Notes: a model not told the origin generated them from the sequence alone. DNA of 64,000 nucleotides from Epiperipatus broadwayi (GCA_028023455.1 JAQFVV010006274.1:686001-750000); one strand, 5' to 3'. Positions 47,158-58,977 are shown, counted from the first letter of the stretch. Translations and numbers: made by a program.

Positions 47158-47242
47158 GCTAGCATGGGATTCCAACTTGGACCTTTATATTCTTGAGTAT
47201 TGAATTTTAAGGTAATGCTCTAACCAACTGAGCCATCCTGAG
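47158..47242 (-). other. tRNA-like segment, left arm of PLE-2
   Basis: This is the best-preserved of the three. On the minus strand a D-arm block GGCTCAGTTGGTTAGAGC (about 47232-47215) is followed by ATTACCTT, then a hairpin-forming insert ATTC...GAAT, then AAGG and a B-box-like GTTGGAATCCC. CCTT and AAGG could form an anticodon stem around an intron-like insert. The acceptor stem is not closed. Confidence 0.6.
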
Positions 47243-47509
47243 AAAGGCAACAGTCTGTAGAATTTTCATATACCATCTTGCCAAAGGCATCAATCTGTAG
47301 AAATTTCATATACTTATTTATGAGCTTCCTCCTGATTTCTTCACTTTTTCCTCAGAGCAAGGTTGGCTTATGGGATTTTTTGCCATTGTAATGTGAGCAG
47401 CTAATGTGACTATATGTAATGTATGGAAACCACTAATCAACTTTGCTCTTAGGAAAAAGTGGAGAAATCAGGAGGAACCTCATAAATAAGTATGAAATTT
47501 CTACAAACT

Positions 47510-47596
47510 GTTGCCTTTAGCAGAATGACTAGTTGGTTAGAGCATTATCTAAAATTCAATACTCAAGAATCTAAGGGTTCAGATTCAAATCCCATG
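47510..47596 (+). other. tRNA-like segment, right arm of PLE-2
   Basis: GACTAGTTGGTTAGAGC is a decayed D-arm/A-box, and GGGTTCAGATTCAAATCCC contains a B-box (GATTCAAATCC). The same ATTC...GAAT insert lies between the two. Confidence 0.55.
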
Positions 47597-47615
47597 CTAG
47601 TACTGTCATTAGTCA

Positions 47616-47677
47616 GGCCAGCAACACCTGAGGAAGAGGGGAGAATAATACCTCTCAAAATGTGCATATGCTAACCT
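47616..47677 (+). ncRNA. Hammerhead ribozyme-like motif, right arm of PLE-2
   Basis: GGCCAGC, core CTGAGGA (fits CTGANGA), stem II AGAGG...CCTCT, then CAAAA where GAAAC is expected, and GCTAACC pairing with GGCCAGC. Here the second core box is the damaged part. Confidence 0.6.
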
Positions 47678-47789
47678 GTTTGATGTGCTATTACTAACAG
47701 TTGAATGTATTTGAAATATTTCTAAAGACACTCAATACACATATTAGATGATGGAAATAGTCCAATATAAAAATACAGTCATGTTATAA

Positions 47790-50200
47790 GTTTATAATAT
47801 GTGGACATATATTATATAGGCTAAATCAAAGCCTCCATAGTTAATATATATATATAATTCTGTTCTCTGCATAATTAGAGATCTACTCTATAGGTCTTAC
47901 ATATAGAAGGAAATATTGATGCGATAGCATACAGTGCTAATATATTAAAATTGGGTAAAAGATTTATAAAATTAAACTATCGTATCTATAGTATATTTGT
48001 CAAAAGAAAATAAGGTTTTCATTAAATTGTATTAAAGTTTTATAGAATTAAAAATATTGTATCTACTAGTATACAAATATATTTGTCCTTTTTTTTTAAA
48101 ATAAAGTTTTAACTTTTAATTTCTTAACATTAAATTTTATTTTAAAACTGAAAGTTGTGTATAAATCCCCTGCATGCAGTATACTGTAACCCAATGTTTG
48201 GGCACTTGGTTTCAATTAACGGTTTAATGAATCACTTTCGTTATTGATCAAGTGAAGTAAAACTCTGAAACTTTTAATTGGTTTTAATTGGTCAAGTGAC
48301 AAACTCTTTGATACAAATATTTTCATCTTTTAATATATATTAATTTTAGTTTCGTTTTCAAAAAGTATATTAATTATTTGTAATGTTAGGAAAGTAAACG
48401 AATGTTTTTTCAAAATTATATTTTTATTTGTATTTTATAGAAATATTCAAAAGTGGAAAAATCAAAGAAAACATTGCGAGCGAATTACAAGCAATCTAAA
48501 CGTCATTTATATTCCTCCCAGATTTGCCGTTATGAATTTTTTAAGAATTTTTTAGGAAAAATCTTAACGTTTTTCTCAAAATAATTATATTTTTAGCATA
48601 TTATTAAAAAAATACACCAAAAATACATTATAATATTTAAATAAATGCCAGAAAAATATTCTAAAACATTAAAAAATCAAATAAACAGCTTGGAGCAACC
48701 TAAACTCTTGACAAGATGTCAAAATTGTTGCTACGGCTGGTTTCTTTTTCAATTTACAATCGTGTAAAGTATACAATTTTTTAATAAAACCTTATTACTT
48801 TTGTAAAATAAGTATTTTTAGCAGATTTTATGAAAATTATTTATAATATGCACGAAACATAATAAAAAAAAACACTCTAAAACATATATTTTCATTTTAG
48901 CGGTGAAAAAACATTTAATGGAATCATCAGCCAATAAGAATTGAGAATAGATTATCAACCAATCAAAACTGGCCTTCTTTTTTTGTAAACTTGAAACACT
49001 CCTAGTATTGATTTTTTACTTGTAAAATAATTCAAGAGAGGGCACCATCTTACAGGCCTTGCTCTAAGCTTAAAATCAAGCGTAAATTGGCTACTGTAGC
49101 TCATAATATAGCAGAGTTAGAGCAATCTAAAGGTGTCAACCGCAAATATGCGTTTCGGGCTATTAAAGTGTTTTAATATTATTTATAGAAGAAATTGATG
49201 TTATTCTTAAAGAGATAAAAAAGTAAAATAAAAGCAATAATATTTTGGATAAAGTGGACTATCCACTTTACCTAGCTATGGTTTGTGTAGTTAGTCAACA
49301 TTATTTCAATGCAATATCATGTTTTTAAAATGACAGATTAATCTAAATAAAATATTGTTATAATAGCAAGTTAATATAATTTTAAAAATGTAATTAACTG
49401 TATTTAATTCTGAATAATGGTAAATAAATAAATAAATAATTACAGTAGTATTATTATAGTTATAAATGAAAGTCAGTTATTTAAATAATTTATTGATAAT
49501 GTTAGTTTAAATATATAGTTTGTCTTAAGGGTATTTATAAAAATTAGGAGTAGTCATGAACAAAGAAAGTTACATAAGGTGTGTGTGTGTATGTAAAAAA
49601 AATAATATGCATGCAAGTATTCTTGGTTTCTTTTTTTTTTTTCCAGTGTTCTAATATTTAAAGAAAATTGATACAAATTTCAGTCAATTAATGATTAAAA
49701 TAATATTATTTTTATACTTCTGATAAATCGATTCATTTAATAAAAATATAATGGTATCTTAAGTATAATTTACAAATGATTAGTAGTTGGTAATATTAGT
49801 TTATTATTTATAATTTTGATTTATTAAACTGGTAAGTATTATATTTCAAATAACCTTGATAACCATGTGATTCATGTGGCTAAAAAGGGGGAAAAAAAAT
49901 AGCGGGTTGATTTTTTTTTTGTCAGTCATTGATCGTCTGCTCTTTTTTTAGAAAGAAAAAAAAACATAGGAATCAGAAGTTAACAGTACTAAAATTTTTA
50001 TAACACTAAATTTTTTAAAAAATAAACAGTAGTAGACTGATTATATTCTCCTGGTTATGACTACAATGAAAGGATAACTATATTTTTAAGACATTCTGTT
50101 TCTATGTTTTTCTACAGTTATGAATTGTTCTAGTTATAAATACAGCGTAAGGGAAAGAATTTAAAGTATTTCATTTTAAAACTTAAAAATGGCAAAGTTA
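47790..50200. other. Intron sequence with no recognised element
   Basis: A+T-rich. A weak duplication (AAATTAAACTATCGTATCTA at about 47970 and ATTGTATCTACTAGTATA at about 48055) is the only structure noted. A segment behind an acceptor-like TTTTATAG at 48440 is open for about 37 codons, but it has no recognised homology and no good donor. Confidence 0.4.
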
Positions 50201-50208
50201 AAGCAGTT

Positions 50209-51736
50209 GGTAAAGGTTTACTTTAGCTGTCCCAATATGTTGGCCCTCTACTGTGTAAAATTATAACTAAATTTTTCGAAAATTTTACGTATATGCCACT
50301 ATATTACAATTACATTAAAATTTATTCAAATGTAAAAGATAATAATAAAAAAAAACATTTACCTTTTTAAAGAATTTGAATGTTGGATTAATTATACGAC
50401 ATTAATTAAAATAATTAGTTTTAATTTATTTGAAACTTAAGCATTTAAACTATCTACAACTTCAGAATTTAAACTATCTACATTTATAGTACAAGTTACA
50501 AAAAAAAAGACAACCTCTGTGTTCAAAAGTTCGAATTACATGCACATGTGCACTGTTTTATAGTTGGAAAAAATGGCTGCTACATGTTTAGTTCCAGATG
50601 ATGAAATTTTGAATATTGCTGCTATTCTGACAGAAAACTGGAATATGCATCAGTTATGGAATGCCATCCAAACTCCAGAATTGGCCATCAAATGGCTTGC
50701 ATGAAGACTCCTTTTGAAGAATTATACCTTATGCCAACAGTCCGGTGTTCATTGTTTGCTGGTGATGTATTCTACTGGCTTAGATGGGTGTAGATGGCAA
50801 TGCAGAATATGTCTCCATCGCAGCTCAATGAGAAAGGAGTCTTTCTTTTCCCAAAGTCATCTGCCTCTGGGAACAATTATAAACAGTGTATTTTTGGGTG
50901 CATAATTTGCCCCAAGAATACATTGTGCATGAGACTGGCATCAGCAAGAAAATAGTAATTGACTGGGCTAATTTTTGCCAGGAGGAATGTGCCAGATATT
51001 TTGACACAAATCCGACAGTTCTCGGTGGATTTGATGACAATGGGGAGCCATTAGTCATCAAAATTGACGAGATTTATTATATCCACCGCAAATACCACGG
51101 GGACTATACGAAATGTCATTGGGTCTTTGGCGTTATAGAAAAAGGATCAAGGAAGTGCTTCTTGACAGAATTTCCAGACAGGACTGTTGATACACTGGAG
51201 GGCCTGATACAGCAGTACATTTTACTAGGTACGCACATTATTTCAGATGGCTCCTCTTCGTCCAATAATATCAGCAGTCTCAATAATGGTGTGTATATGC
51301 ATTTGGTTGTCATCCATCAGGACAACTTCGTGTATCCCAAAGACCAAGGCATACACACCCAGAATATTGAAAATATGTAGATGAGAGCAAAGCGTAAGCT
51401 GAAATTCCAATCCGGTACTAGCAGAGCTTTGTTTTCATCATACCTGCATGAATTTGCCTTCCGGAATAGACACAGCAATACCGCTTTTTTCTCTAACTTC
51501 CTAGTATGCATAGGACACAATTATGCTTAAAAAGGTAAATGTTTTTTTTATTATCTTTTACATTCGAATAAATTTTAATGTAATTATAATATAGTAGTAT
51601 ATACGTAATTTACATTGAATAAATTTTAATGTAATTGGAATATAATAGCATATATGTAAGATTTAAAAAAAAAAATAGTTATAATTTTAAACAATAGAGG
51701 GCCAACATATTGGAGCCGCTAGAGTAAACCATTACC
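50209..51736 (+). mobile_element. Merlin DNA transposon, nearly complete
   Basis: Perfect 8-bp target duplication AAGCAGTT (50201-50208 and 51737-51744). The ends are GGTAAAGGTTTACTTTAG... and the complement of ...CTAGAGTAAACCATTACC. The inverted repeat is very long: it continues through the word CAATATGTTGGCCCTCTA to about 50370 on the left and 51527 on the right. The right arm has a tandem duplication of about 55 bp (51556-51655, with AAATTTTAATGTAATT twice) that the left arm lacks. It encodes one broken transposase. Merlin is related to bacterial IS1016/ISXO2-type elements and typically makes 8-9 bp duplications, as here. Confidence 0.88.
50573..51530 (+). pseudogene. Merlin transposase (ISXO2-like DDE), broken
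   Basis: ATG at 50573 starts MAATCLVPDDEILNIAAI, and the frame meets TGA at 50702-50704 (an Arg CGA would fit). It then continues with KNYTLCQQSG and CRWQCRICLHRSSMRKESFF, remnants of the N-terminal zinc-finger-like region. A one-base frameshift between about 50886 and 50903 moves to the frame 50886-51380. That frame holds VIKIDEIYY (first catalytic Asp), HWVFGVIEKGSRKCFL, THIISDG (second Asp) and HTQNIE (catalytic Glu). A TAG at 51378-51380 replaces the conserved Trp just after, and the tail ends at TAA 51528-51530. All three acidic residues are retained, so the copy is young compared with the other elements, but it cannot make full-length protein. Confidence 0.88.
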
Positions 51737-51744
51737 AAGCAGTT

Positions 51745-53071
51745 GATAATTGAACCTAATAATTTATCTACATCCAGAAAGATGAACATTTTTAATGTCA
51801 AAAAAATTTACGTTTTTGTTTTTATTTAGTAATATTCCTTTTTGTATAAAAAGAAGAGAAAGTTCTAGTATGAACTAATTGGTAATTTAGAAGAACTCTC
51901 CAAGATTTTGCGCTATCATTTATGTGTTTTTTTTTTTTAAAAAAAAGTTATTATGTCGTCTGCATCTGTTTATAGGGGAACTATTATATAGTTCATTTAT
52001 CACTTCAATTACTTTATAATTGTTTAAGAAAAAGTTGATGGCTTGTGTATTTAAAGAGATGTTTAAAAAACAACAACCTATATTTGAAGTTAAAAGCTAA
52101 AACTGTTATATACAGTATTAATTTTATCATTAAGTTAATTTACAATCATTTGGAAAAAGGATTGATATGCTATATATTTGAAAGGAAACTGAACTATTTA
52201 AAATTAATATGCTAAAGTTATGGAAACTACTTGATAATTTTCTCATCATCCTGAACATAAATTTTAATCTTTTAAACTTGTGTGCACTTAAAGAAATTAT
52301 AATGGAATTTTGTATCTACTCATCTTAAATATAACCACGGTTTAATATTGAAGTTTCCGGAAAACATACCTATCTTTTTCAATGTGGTAGCTACCTGATA
52401 TCATATTTATACTTTTATAATATTCATGTTTATCGTCGTTGTTATGATATTTGTCTTTGTTCCAAATCTTCGTTATCATAATTAAATTGTGAATTAAGTT
52501 TCACTTCCACTGTAGTTTTTTTTATATATATTTTGTGCTAGAACTGCTAAAAAAAAAAAAATCTTCATAAAAAAAAAAAAAAAAATATGTTACTTATTTC
52601 AACGTCTTATATTTTTTTGGACTATGAGTAAAGAAGAACTTTACCTGATCAGATGGCTCGGCAAGGGAGGCGTTCTGCCAAAGAACTAAGGTTTTTTTTT
52701 TTTTTTAAAAAAAATGTGTTTCGTAAATTTAATTTTTTTTTTAAATTTTATAATGTAATAAAATACATAGAGGTTTTGAAATTTATTATGTAATATTTTA
52801 AAGGTTTTATGGTAAATAGGTAGACATTACTACCATTTTTTAAAATAAATTTTGTTTTCGATATGAAGTTATACTGATAAAATATATCTGGTTTATTTTA
52901 CGGGCAACCAGAGATATTAAGCTTGCATGTTAAATATTTAAAATTTATGTTACATCTTTAACGGGTAAAACAGTATTTTTTTCAATTTATCAGAAGTAAC
53001 TGTTTTATATCTTATGCTGTAATAGCATATTTTTTAGATAAGGTTTCAATAGAAATTTATTTCGGTAATTA
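51745..53071. other. Intron sequence with poly-A/T runs
   Basis: No gene or element end was recognised. Several A or T runs of 10 or more (e.g. 52549-52561, 52569-52585, 52692-52706) make the assembly here less reliable. Confidence 0.45.
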
Positions 53072-53084
53072 ATTATTTATTAAC

Positions 53085-53506
53085 GTAAAATTTAAATCTG
53101 TTAGAATAAACCATACACACATTAATTACAAATTATAATTTAGAAAACGAAATATGATATAAGACCAATATCTAGAGATAAATATCAACAAATTATTATT
53201 TCTCTGAACGTTTTCAGGTGAATATGCAAATATTCACCTGATTCATTTCGTATATTTGCATATCAGTATATTGTTGGAGATTATAAGAAATTTTGTAGTC
53301 CTTGATAATGAAGGGTAAGCCTTCGAAAACGTTCGGAGAAATAATAATTTGTTGATATTCATCTCTAGATATTGGTCTTATATCATATTTTGTTTTCTGA
53401 ATTATAATTTGTAATTAATGTGTGTATGGTTTATTTTAACAGATTTAAATTTTACATTAGTATCTTTAACACACATTTGTTTGGTTTTATATATATATTA
53501 TTTATT
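53085..53506. mobile_element. Penelope-like palindromic remnant (PLE-3)
   Basis: Flanked by a 13-bp direct repeat ATTATTTATTAAC (53072-53084 and 53507-53519). The left arm (53085-about 53217) is almost the exact complement of about 53327-53456, including TAAACCATACACACATTAAT and TATCTAGAGATAAATATC. The right arm continues 50 bp further (53457-53506) than the left. A short palindrome AGGTGAATATGCAAATATTC sits at the inner end of the left arm. It is a different PLE family from PLE-1 and PLE-2. Confidence 0.72.
53305..53345 (+). ncRNA. Hammerhead-like core in PLE-3
   Basis: CTTGATAATGAAGG...CCTTCGAAAACGTTCGG resembles CTGATGA, a stem II GAAGG...CCTTC, and GAAAC, with small insertions in the first box. 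The left arm keeps only GAAAACGTTCAG on the minus strand. Confidence 0.45.
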
Positions 53507-53519
53507 AACAATGATTCTT

Positions 53520-56500
53520 TATTAATACGTCCACTTTAAAAATTTTAGCATCAGCTTTTATGCTATATATTGCTGTTTAATATTTCTTGCTTAAAGTTCA
53601 TATTTGATACTAATATATGTGTGTTTTAGTAATTGGTTTCAGATATTGATTGGTGTACAAATTGGTTATGCAGATTTATTATTAGTGTATTTTGTTTTCT
53701 TGCTTAAGTTGGAGAAAGGGTAGATGCTTAATACCAGCATAGTTTGATGTTTATTATGCATTGTGTTTGTGGAATAGATGTGTTATTCCCATAGTGCATT
53801 ATATTTATCCATGAGTGGATCATTTTGATATAGTAGTATAGTTTGTAGCCAGTATGTCCAAGTCCCATGGAGAAGACTATATAATGTAACTTAATCCTAT
53901 GATAGTATTATATATTTGGTGGGTGTTGCTTTTCCTTAGATGATGAGATAAAGTCCATACCTACATTTTGAGCCTGAGAGGTAGACTGGAAACCACCAAT
54001 TCATTTAATGAAGTATTTTTTTTTGGAGAGGTAACTTGGTATTTCTATCCCTCATGTGAAGTTAGGATATATTTTCCACCATAGAAGATGTAGATTATAG
54101 TGTCATATTTAAAGTTATAGCAAGATAGACGTTACATTTTGAGGTACTCAGGGTGCACTTTGTCTTTGTAGTGCTTTAGTGTTTTGGGATCAATATCTGT
54201 ATTGTGCTATTTAGCCTTGCTAGTAGTTCATAAGCAAACCAATCAAAGAGAATTAATTTCATAATTGCCAATTTTTAAAATGCATAGTTATTTAGGGAAT
54301 ATTCTAATACAATGTTTTATTTTTCATCAGTAGCTGACAATTTCTTTCACAGGAATTGTAAGTCATTAATGGTTAAATTATCTATTAATAACTTTATGTG
54401 GACATTAAGTTAAATATTAATTTGTGTGTGGGACTTCTGATGAATGAGCCTACCCATTCATAGTTTATTTCTAATATCAAACCTGATTTAGTTAACTCAT
54501 TAGGAATAGAGTTTAACATTTAGATGAGAATAGTATTTGAACCCAGTTCATGATAGTTTAATAAATTGAATGCTTCATATCATAATAAAAATAGCCAACT
54601 AAGAATTTAAGTAAGGGATGGATTTTGTAGAATCTTTATAAGACTTAATGGTATGAATTTTGTCTATTTCGCATTAAGCATTTGCTTAATGCAGCTTCTA
54701 AAAATATTAAATCAGTTAATAGTGTACTAGCTGTACATTTCAGCTAGTTTCCTTAAATTGATAGTTTCATTCTGAGCATATGAGAAAATATTGTATTCTT
54801 ATGTTCTGGTAAAGAACAGCCGTAGCAGATATATGTGTCTTCTATATATTTTTTATTTTATTTATTTTTATTCTATGTTGTTAATAAACTTTTAGTATGT
54901 TAGTCAATTTTGTGCTGATTTATTTTCTTGATGCAAACTTATGCAAAACATTTCCTTGAGTCCTCAATTGTTTAAATTTCAGAAATCTTAATACACCAAA
55001 TAAACAAATATATGCAGATCCTAACATTTCATTTTGATGATAATTATTTTATGAGAATTGCAAATTTCAGTTTAAAAATTTATTTGATAGCGAAACGAAT
55101 CTTATTTCTAGTTTTTAATTCTGACTGCATATTATTCCATTCATGTTCTTAGTTTAATTGTTGAAATAATTAGTTTTAATTATTTTATTGTGTTGTCATG
55201 GATGATGGAAGGATACAAAAGGTACTCTTGTCTTTCTATTATTCTGGTTAATATCCTGGGTAAAAGGCTGAATTATTCCAAATTTTATGCAATTATTTTA
55301 TTTCATTATTGATTATATTTATCACTCCTTTAAATAATTATAGTAGTCATTATTATATGTTAAGACACACTTGCTACTAGGTGATGTGAATGTATCCTGC
55401 AGCCTACCAGAATGTCAGTCATGTGTGACAACCTAATACTATAGAATATTTTCCCCAAGATAAATAAAAGAACCCTGAGATCATCATCGTTATTTCTTAA
55501 TGAAAAGTTATTCTTATTATTATGCTGTTGTGGCATAAAAGAACTTTATTTTCAATTGTACCATAGGAAAGGTACTTTCCATTTTACTCTGCAAGAGTAG
55601 AGTTTATTTCAGATCGTATTGGCAAATTGTTGATATAACATTTCATGAGATACTAAAAAAAAAAAAAAGAAATGCAAGAATTAGTGAGCACATATCACTG
55701 TGGTTTTAAGTGCAAGCGTTTATAGCTCAAAGAATGTGTTTTTGTTGAAGGTAGAGATCTATTTTATACTAAATTGTTAATTAGGGAATGATTGGAGTTT
55801 AGTTATTTATTTTACTTATATAATTTATTTTACTATTATTAATTTCTTGCTTCATCTTAACTGCATATCTCTGTGGCTATCCACTTTATAACTAACCGAC
55901 CACTGAGCATAGTCCACATTGTATTATTACAGATTTATAGTTATTTTGATAAGTCTTAAAGTAATATTTATGGAGATTTATTTTATAAGAATTATCACAA
56001 TATGATTTTGTGATTGTGATTAGAATAACTTTATTAGGTTAGAGTTAGACATCCAACTGTAGAAGCAACATTCTTTTATTAGGTTATTATATATGTTATT
56101 ATTAGTGATTAAAAATGATGCCTCAACTTAGGAGTATAACACATAGGTATTAAGCATCGATACAGCATTCTTTTTATTAGGTTAGAATACTTGTCCTTTC
56201 CAAAACAGAAAATAAAGATTGTTTTTAACTTCTTAAGACTTGAACTTAATTTGAAAGTTATTTATATAAATCATTATAATTGCATTGATAATTAAATTAC
56301 GTTTTAGAATAATATTTAAATATACAAGTTTAAAATAGCAAATAAAAAACAAATTAGAATCAATGAGAGGAGGGATTTAAATATCTTGATTTGATAGAAT
56401 TACTGAACTATTAAATATTTTAATCACTGAAATATATTTGCTAATTTTGCCTCCTTCACTTGATTCATTAATAAGCCTAGCAGATTTAAGAAAGATCCAG

Positions 56501-57487
56501 TATATTACAATAGTCGATCTTAATATCGAATTAATTCAGCTTGGGTCAAAATATAATACAAAAGATATATTAATAATACAATAAGATTATTTTAGATAAT
56601 ACTAAGGAAAACAGATTTTAAAGAATGATCAATAAATAAATTATTTAATTAAATCAAAGAAAGCATAATATTAGAGAGGCTATAATTGTTTACTAGTAAA
56701 TTGAAATTTACAATGTTAAAATAAATCAGTTTTGCAACAGATCTTTGTGAAGTATTTTGGCAAACAGTAGAATTGGCTCACTGGTCACTCATTAACATTA
56801 TACTAGGGGTTTCCTATTGATGGCTCCAGCGTTGTATGTCAGCAATTTAAATCATTAATTATATGCAAAGACTTTAGCAGTATGACATTTTATAGTACCA
56901 GGGAAGTCCGTACTCAGCTTCTCGGAGATGGTCAGAAAAATTGCGGCAATCTACTCACTAGTCATAGCATGGGATAATTTAACAGCTTAAAAAAATTTTA
57001 CAATAAGTTTACAAGAATTAAAAACTTTTTTCCCAGCTCCTATATATATATATCTCAAAACAAAGGCATCCAGATCTTTCAAATTGATCAATTAATTTTG
57101 AAGAGAAAATTATTTTCTATGCTATTTAAAAAAAATGTAACTGATCGTAATCTGAATCTAGTTTGATTTTAAAATTGTAGTAATTGTATTTTCTTAATTA
57201 AATTTTGAATGTCTTTGATTTTATCTGATCCTACAGTAATACATGTTTTGTCACCTTTTGTCTTAAATAATTATAAATTTAGAATTCAATTTATATATTC
57301 TTTTATCATCAATTGATTTTTATTAATTAGTTAAATTTTTTTTGCTGACTTGATCTTCCCTTTATTCCCACATAACGCTAAATTTCATAATAAAATTAAA
57401 TTTTATAGTAAAATTAAATTTCTTTGTACATTATGATTTTTTTAAAATGCCTTAGAATTATAACTTATGGCAACAATATGTATATGT
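53520..57487. other. Intron sequence with no recognised element
   Basis: Nearly 4 kb of A+T-rich DNA without a readable coding remnant. 53700-54250 is somewhat less A+T-rich. No inverted termini were found. Confidence 0.45.
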
Positions 57488-58043
57488 TGTGACAGAACAG
57501 GTTCAAACCCGGTCACAACTAGCTTGATAGGTGGTGGTCATTATATATAGGTAGTTAAGGTATATCAATTAATTATTATATTATGCAGTGGTGGTTATAC
57601 AAAATACATATATATAGCTCAGAAAAGGGGGGTGCTCTGTCATTTCGAAATAATATGTATGCACATGTTATAGATGTATGTGTGAATGGGTTTAATTGTT
57701 GTGGAGGGAGGAAATGAGGTTTTCTTTCAGTTATATTCTAAAAGCCTAGAAATTTTTAGAAGAAATGGATTTTCAAACACGAAAGGCTGAAGGTGCTAAA
57801 AGCCTTCACACCTTGATCAAAATCTGGTTGGGCAGAAATCAGAGACAGGAAGTGGAAAATGAGTGAAGCTTCTAGAACAAATGGAGGTGGTTATTAAAGA
57901 AAAGAACCCATAATTCACTCCTCTCTTGTCCCTGCAGAAATTGACAATCAACATAGCAGGATTGTCAGTGAAGCGAAGTTAATTTTATAATTTGTTAATT
58001 TTAATAGTGAAATAAATGGAAATATCGGGGTAAAAGCCTAACA
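57488..58043 (+). mobile_element. Possible LTR with adjacent leader
   Basis: It starts TGTGACAGAACAGGTTCAAA and could end CTAACA at 58043, followed by TATTGGGCTCAAACCCC, a leader of the type seen after LTR 5' ends. A short frame from about 58157 (MEIPERIKKEKPQDGSYIHL) could be a gag scrap. No second LTR was found, so this is tentative. Confidence 0.35.
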
Positions 58044-58679
58044 TATTGGGCTCAAACCCCATCTACAACACTGTATATGCTGCTATATTCAACAAGGAAA
58101 GCCTCTCTGTATTTGAAGTAACTGCCAAGATCAGAACTGTAAGAAGATTTTCAAAATGGAGATCCCAGAGAGAATAAAGAAAGAAAAACCTCAAGACGGA
58201 TCATATATTCACCTGTGATGACCTGAACTATAAAATCTTTAATTCACGAACTCCCTGTAGATGTGCTGGTAATATAAACTTTGCATATTGAATTATTGTT
58301 TTAAAAAAATGAATAAAATAAAAATGGAAAAAAATCATTTACAACTGTATATATTTACGTAGAACTCTATAAGAAATTTTATAAAAGAGATTGTTTTGTT
58401 TAAATTGCGTCAACCCATTATAGCTATTAGTGATTGATGCAACACTTGAAGAATTATCTTCAACTGAGCCTAGAAGAATTAAATAAAAGAGTAGTGGAAG
58501 GGAAATCTCTTTCTGTCTATCTGCAACTTTTAAACCATTTGTGAATAATAAATGTATTTGAAAGCGTGTGCGTATATGTATATATTACGAATCAAAATGT
58601 CAGAGCTGTAATTTTATATGTTAATGGGTTAAGATTAAATTATTCTTTTTATGTTTGTATACCGATATTTGATGTTTAG
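58044..58679. other. Possible LTR-element internal remnant
   Basis: 58044-58270 is less A+T-rich than average and follows the leader-like sequence; it carries no long frame. The rest is ordinary A+T-rich intron. Confidence 0.3.
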
Positions 58680-58694
58680 CATAACTCTTAATAA

Positions 58695-58962
58695 TATGGG
58701 CACTATTGCACCTGAATGCAAAGCTACTTTATATTTAAAACAAAATAAAATTATACTATTCTGCAAGCGATTTCAAGAGTCATGCTCTCATCTTCATAGC
58801 TCTTAGTGAATTAATTATATGCATGTCTCTTGAAAGTGCTTGCAGAATAGTATAATTTTATTTTATTCTAAATATAAAGTAGCTTTGCGTTCAGGTGCAA
58901 TAGCGCCCATATTATTTTACAAGTATATTTTTGCACGCAAAGTTTTCTAGTTAGATTTGAAT
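58695..58962. mobile_element. Penelope-like palindromic remnant (PLE-4)
   Basis: A perfect 15-bp direct repeat CATAACTCTTAATAA flanks it (58680-58694 and 58963-58977). The left arm (58695-58781) and right arm (about 58833-58913) are complementary: TATTGCACCTGAATGCAAAG against the complement of CTTTGCGTTCAGGTGCAATA. The right side has a further 50 bp with no partner. On the minus strand of the left arm ATGAAGATGAGAG...CTCTTGAAA resembles a hammerhead core with stem II GAGAG/CTCTT. No coding sequence remains. Confidence 0.65.
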
Positions 58963-58977
58963 CATAACTCTTAATAA

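Larger units (their letters stand above)
46951..47775. mobile_element. Penelope-like palindromic remnant (PLE-2)
   Basis: Flanked by a 14-bp direct repeat with one mismatch: CAGTCATGTCATAA (46937-46950) and CAGTCATGTTATAA (47776-47789). The left arm (46951-about 47370) is the reverse complement of the right arm (about 47410-47775). Both arms contain, from outside in, a terminal segment, a hammerhead-like motif, a tRNA-like segment and the 3' end of the coding region with GCTCTTAGGAAAAA. Only a few tens of bases separate the arms, and RT and endonuclease are gone. The left arm has the outer terminal piece that the right arm lacks. Confidence 0.82.

Noticed and set aside
48441-48560. Possible next UBR exon after TTTTATAG
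   Set aside because: The reading does not resemble the expected UBR continuation after SESQLQK and no convincing donor follows.
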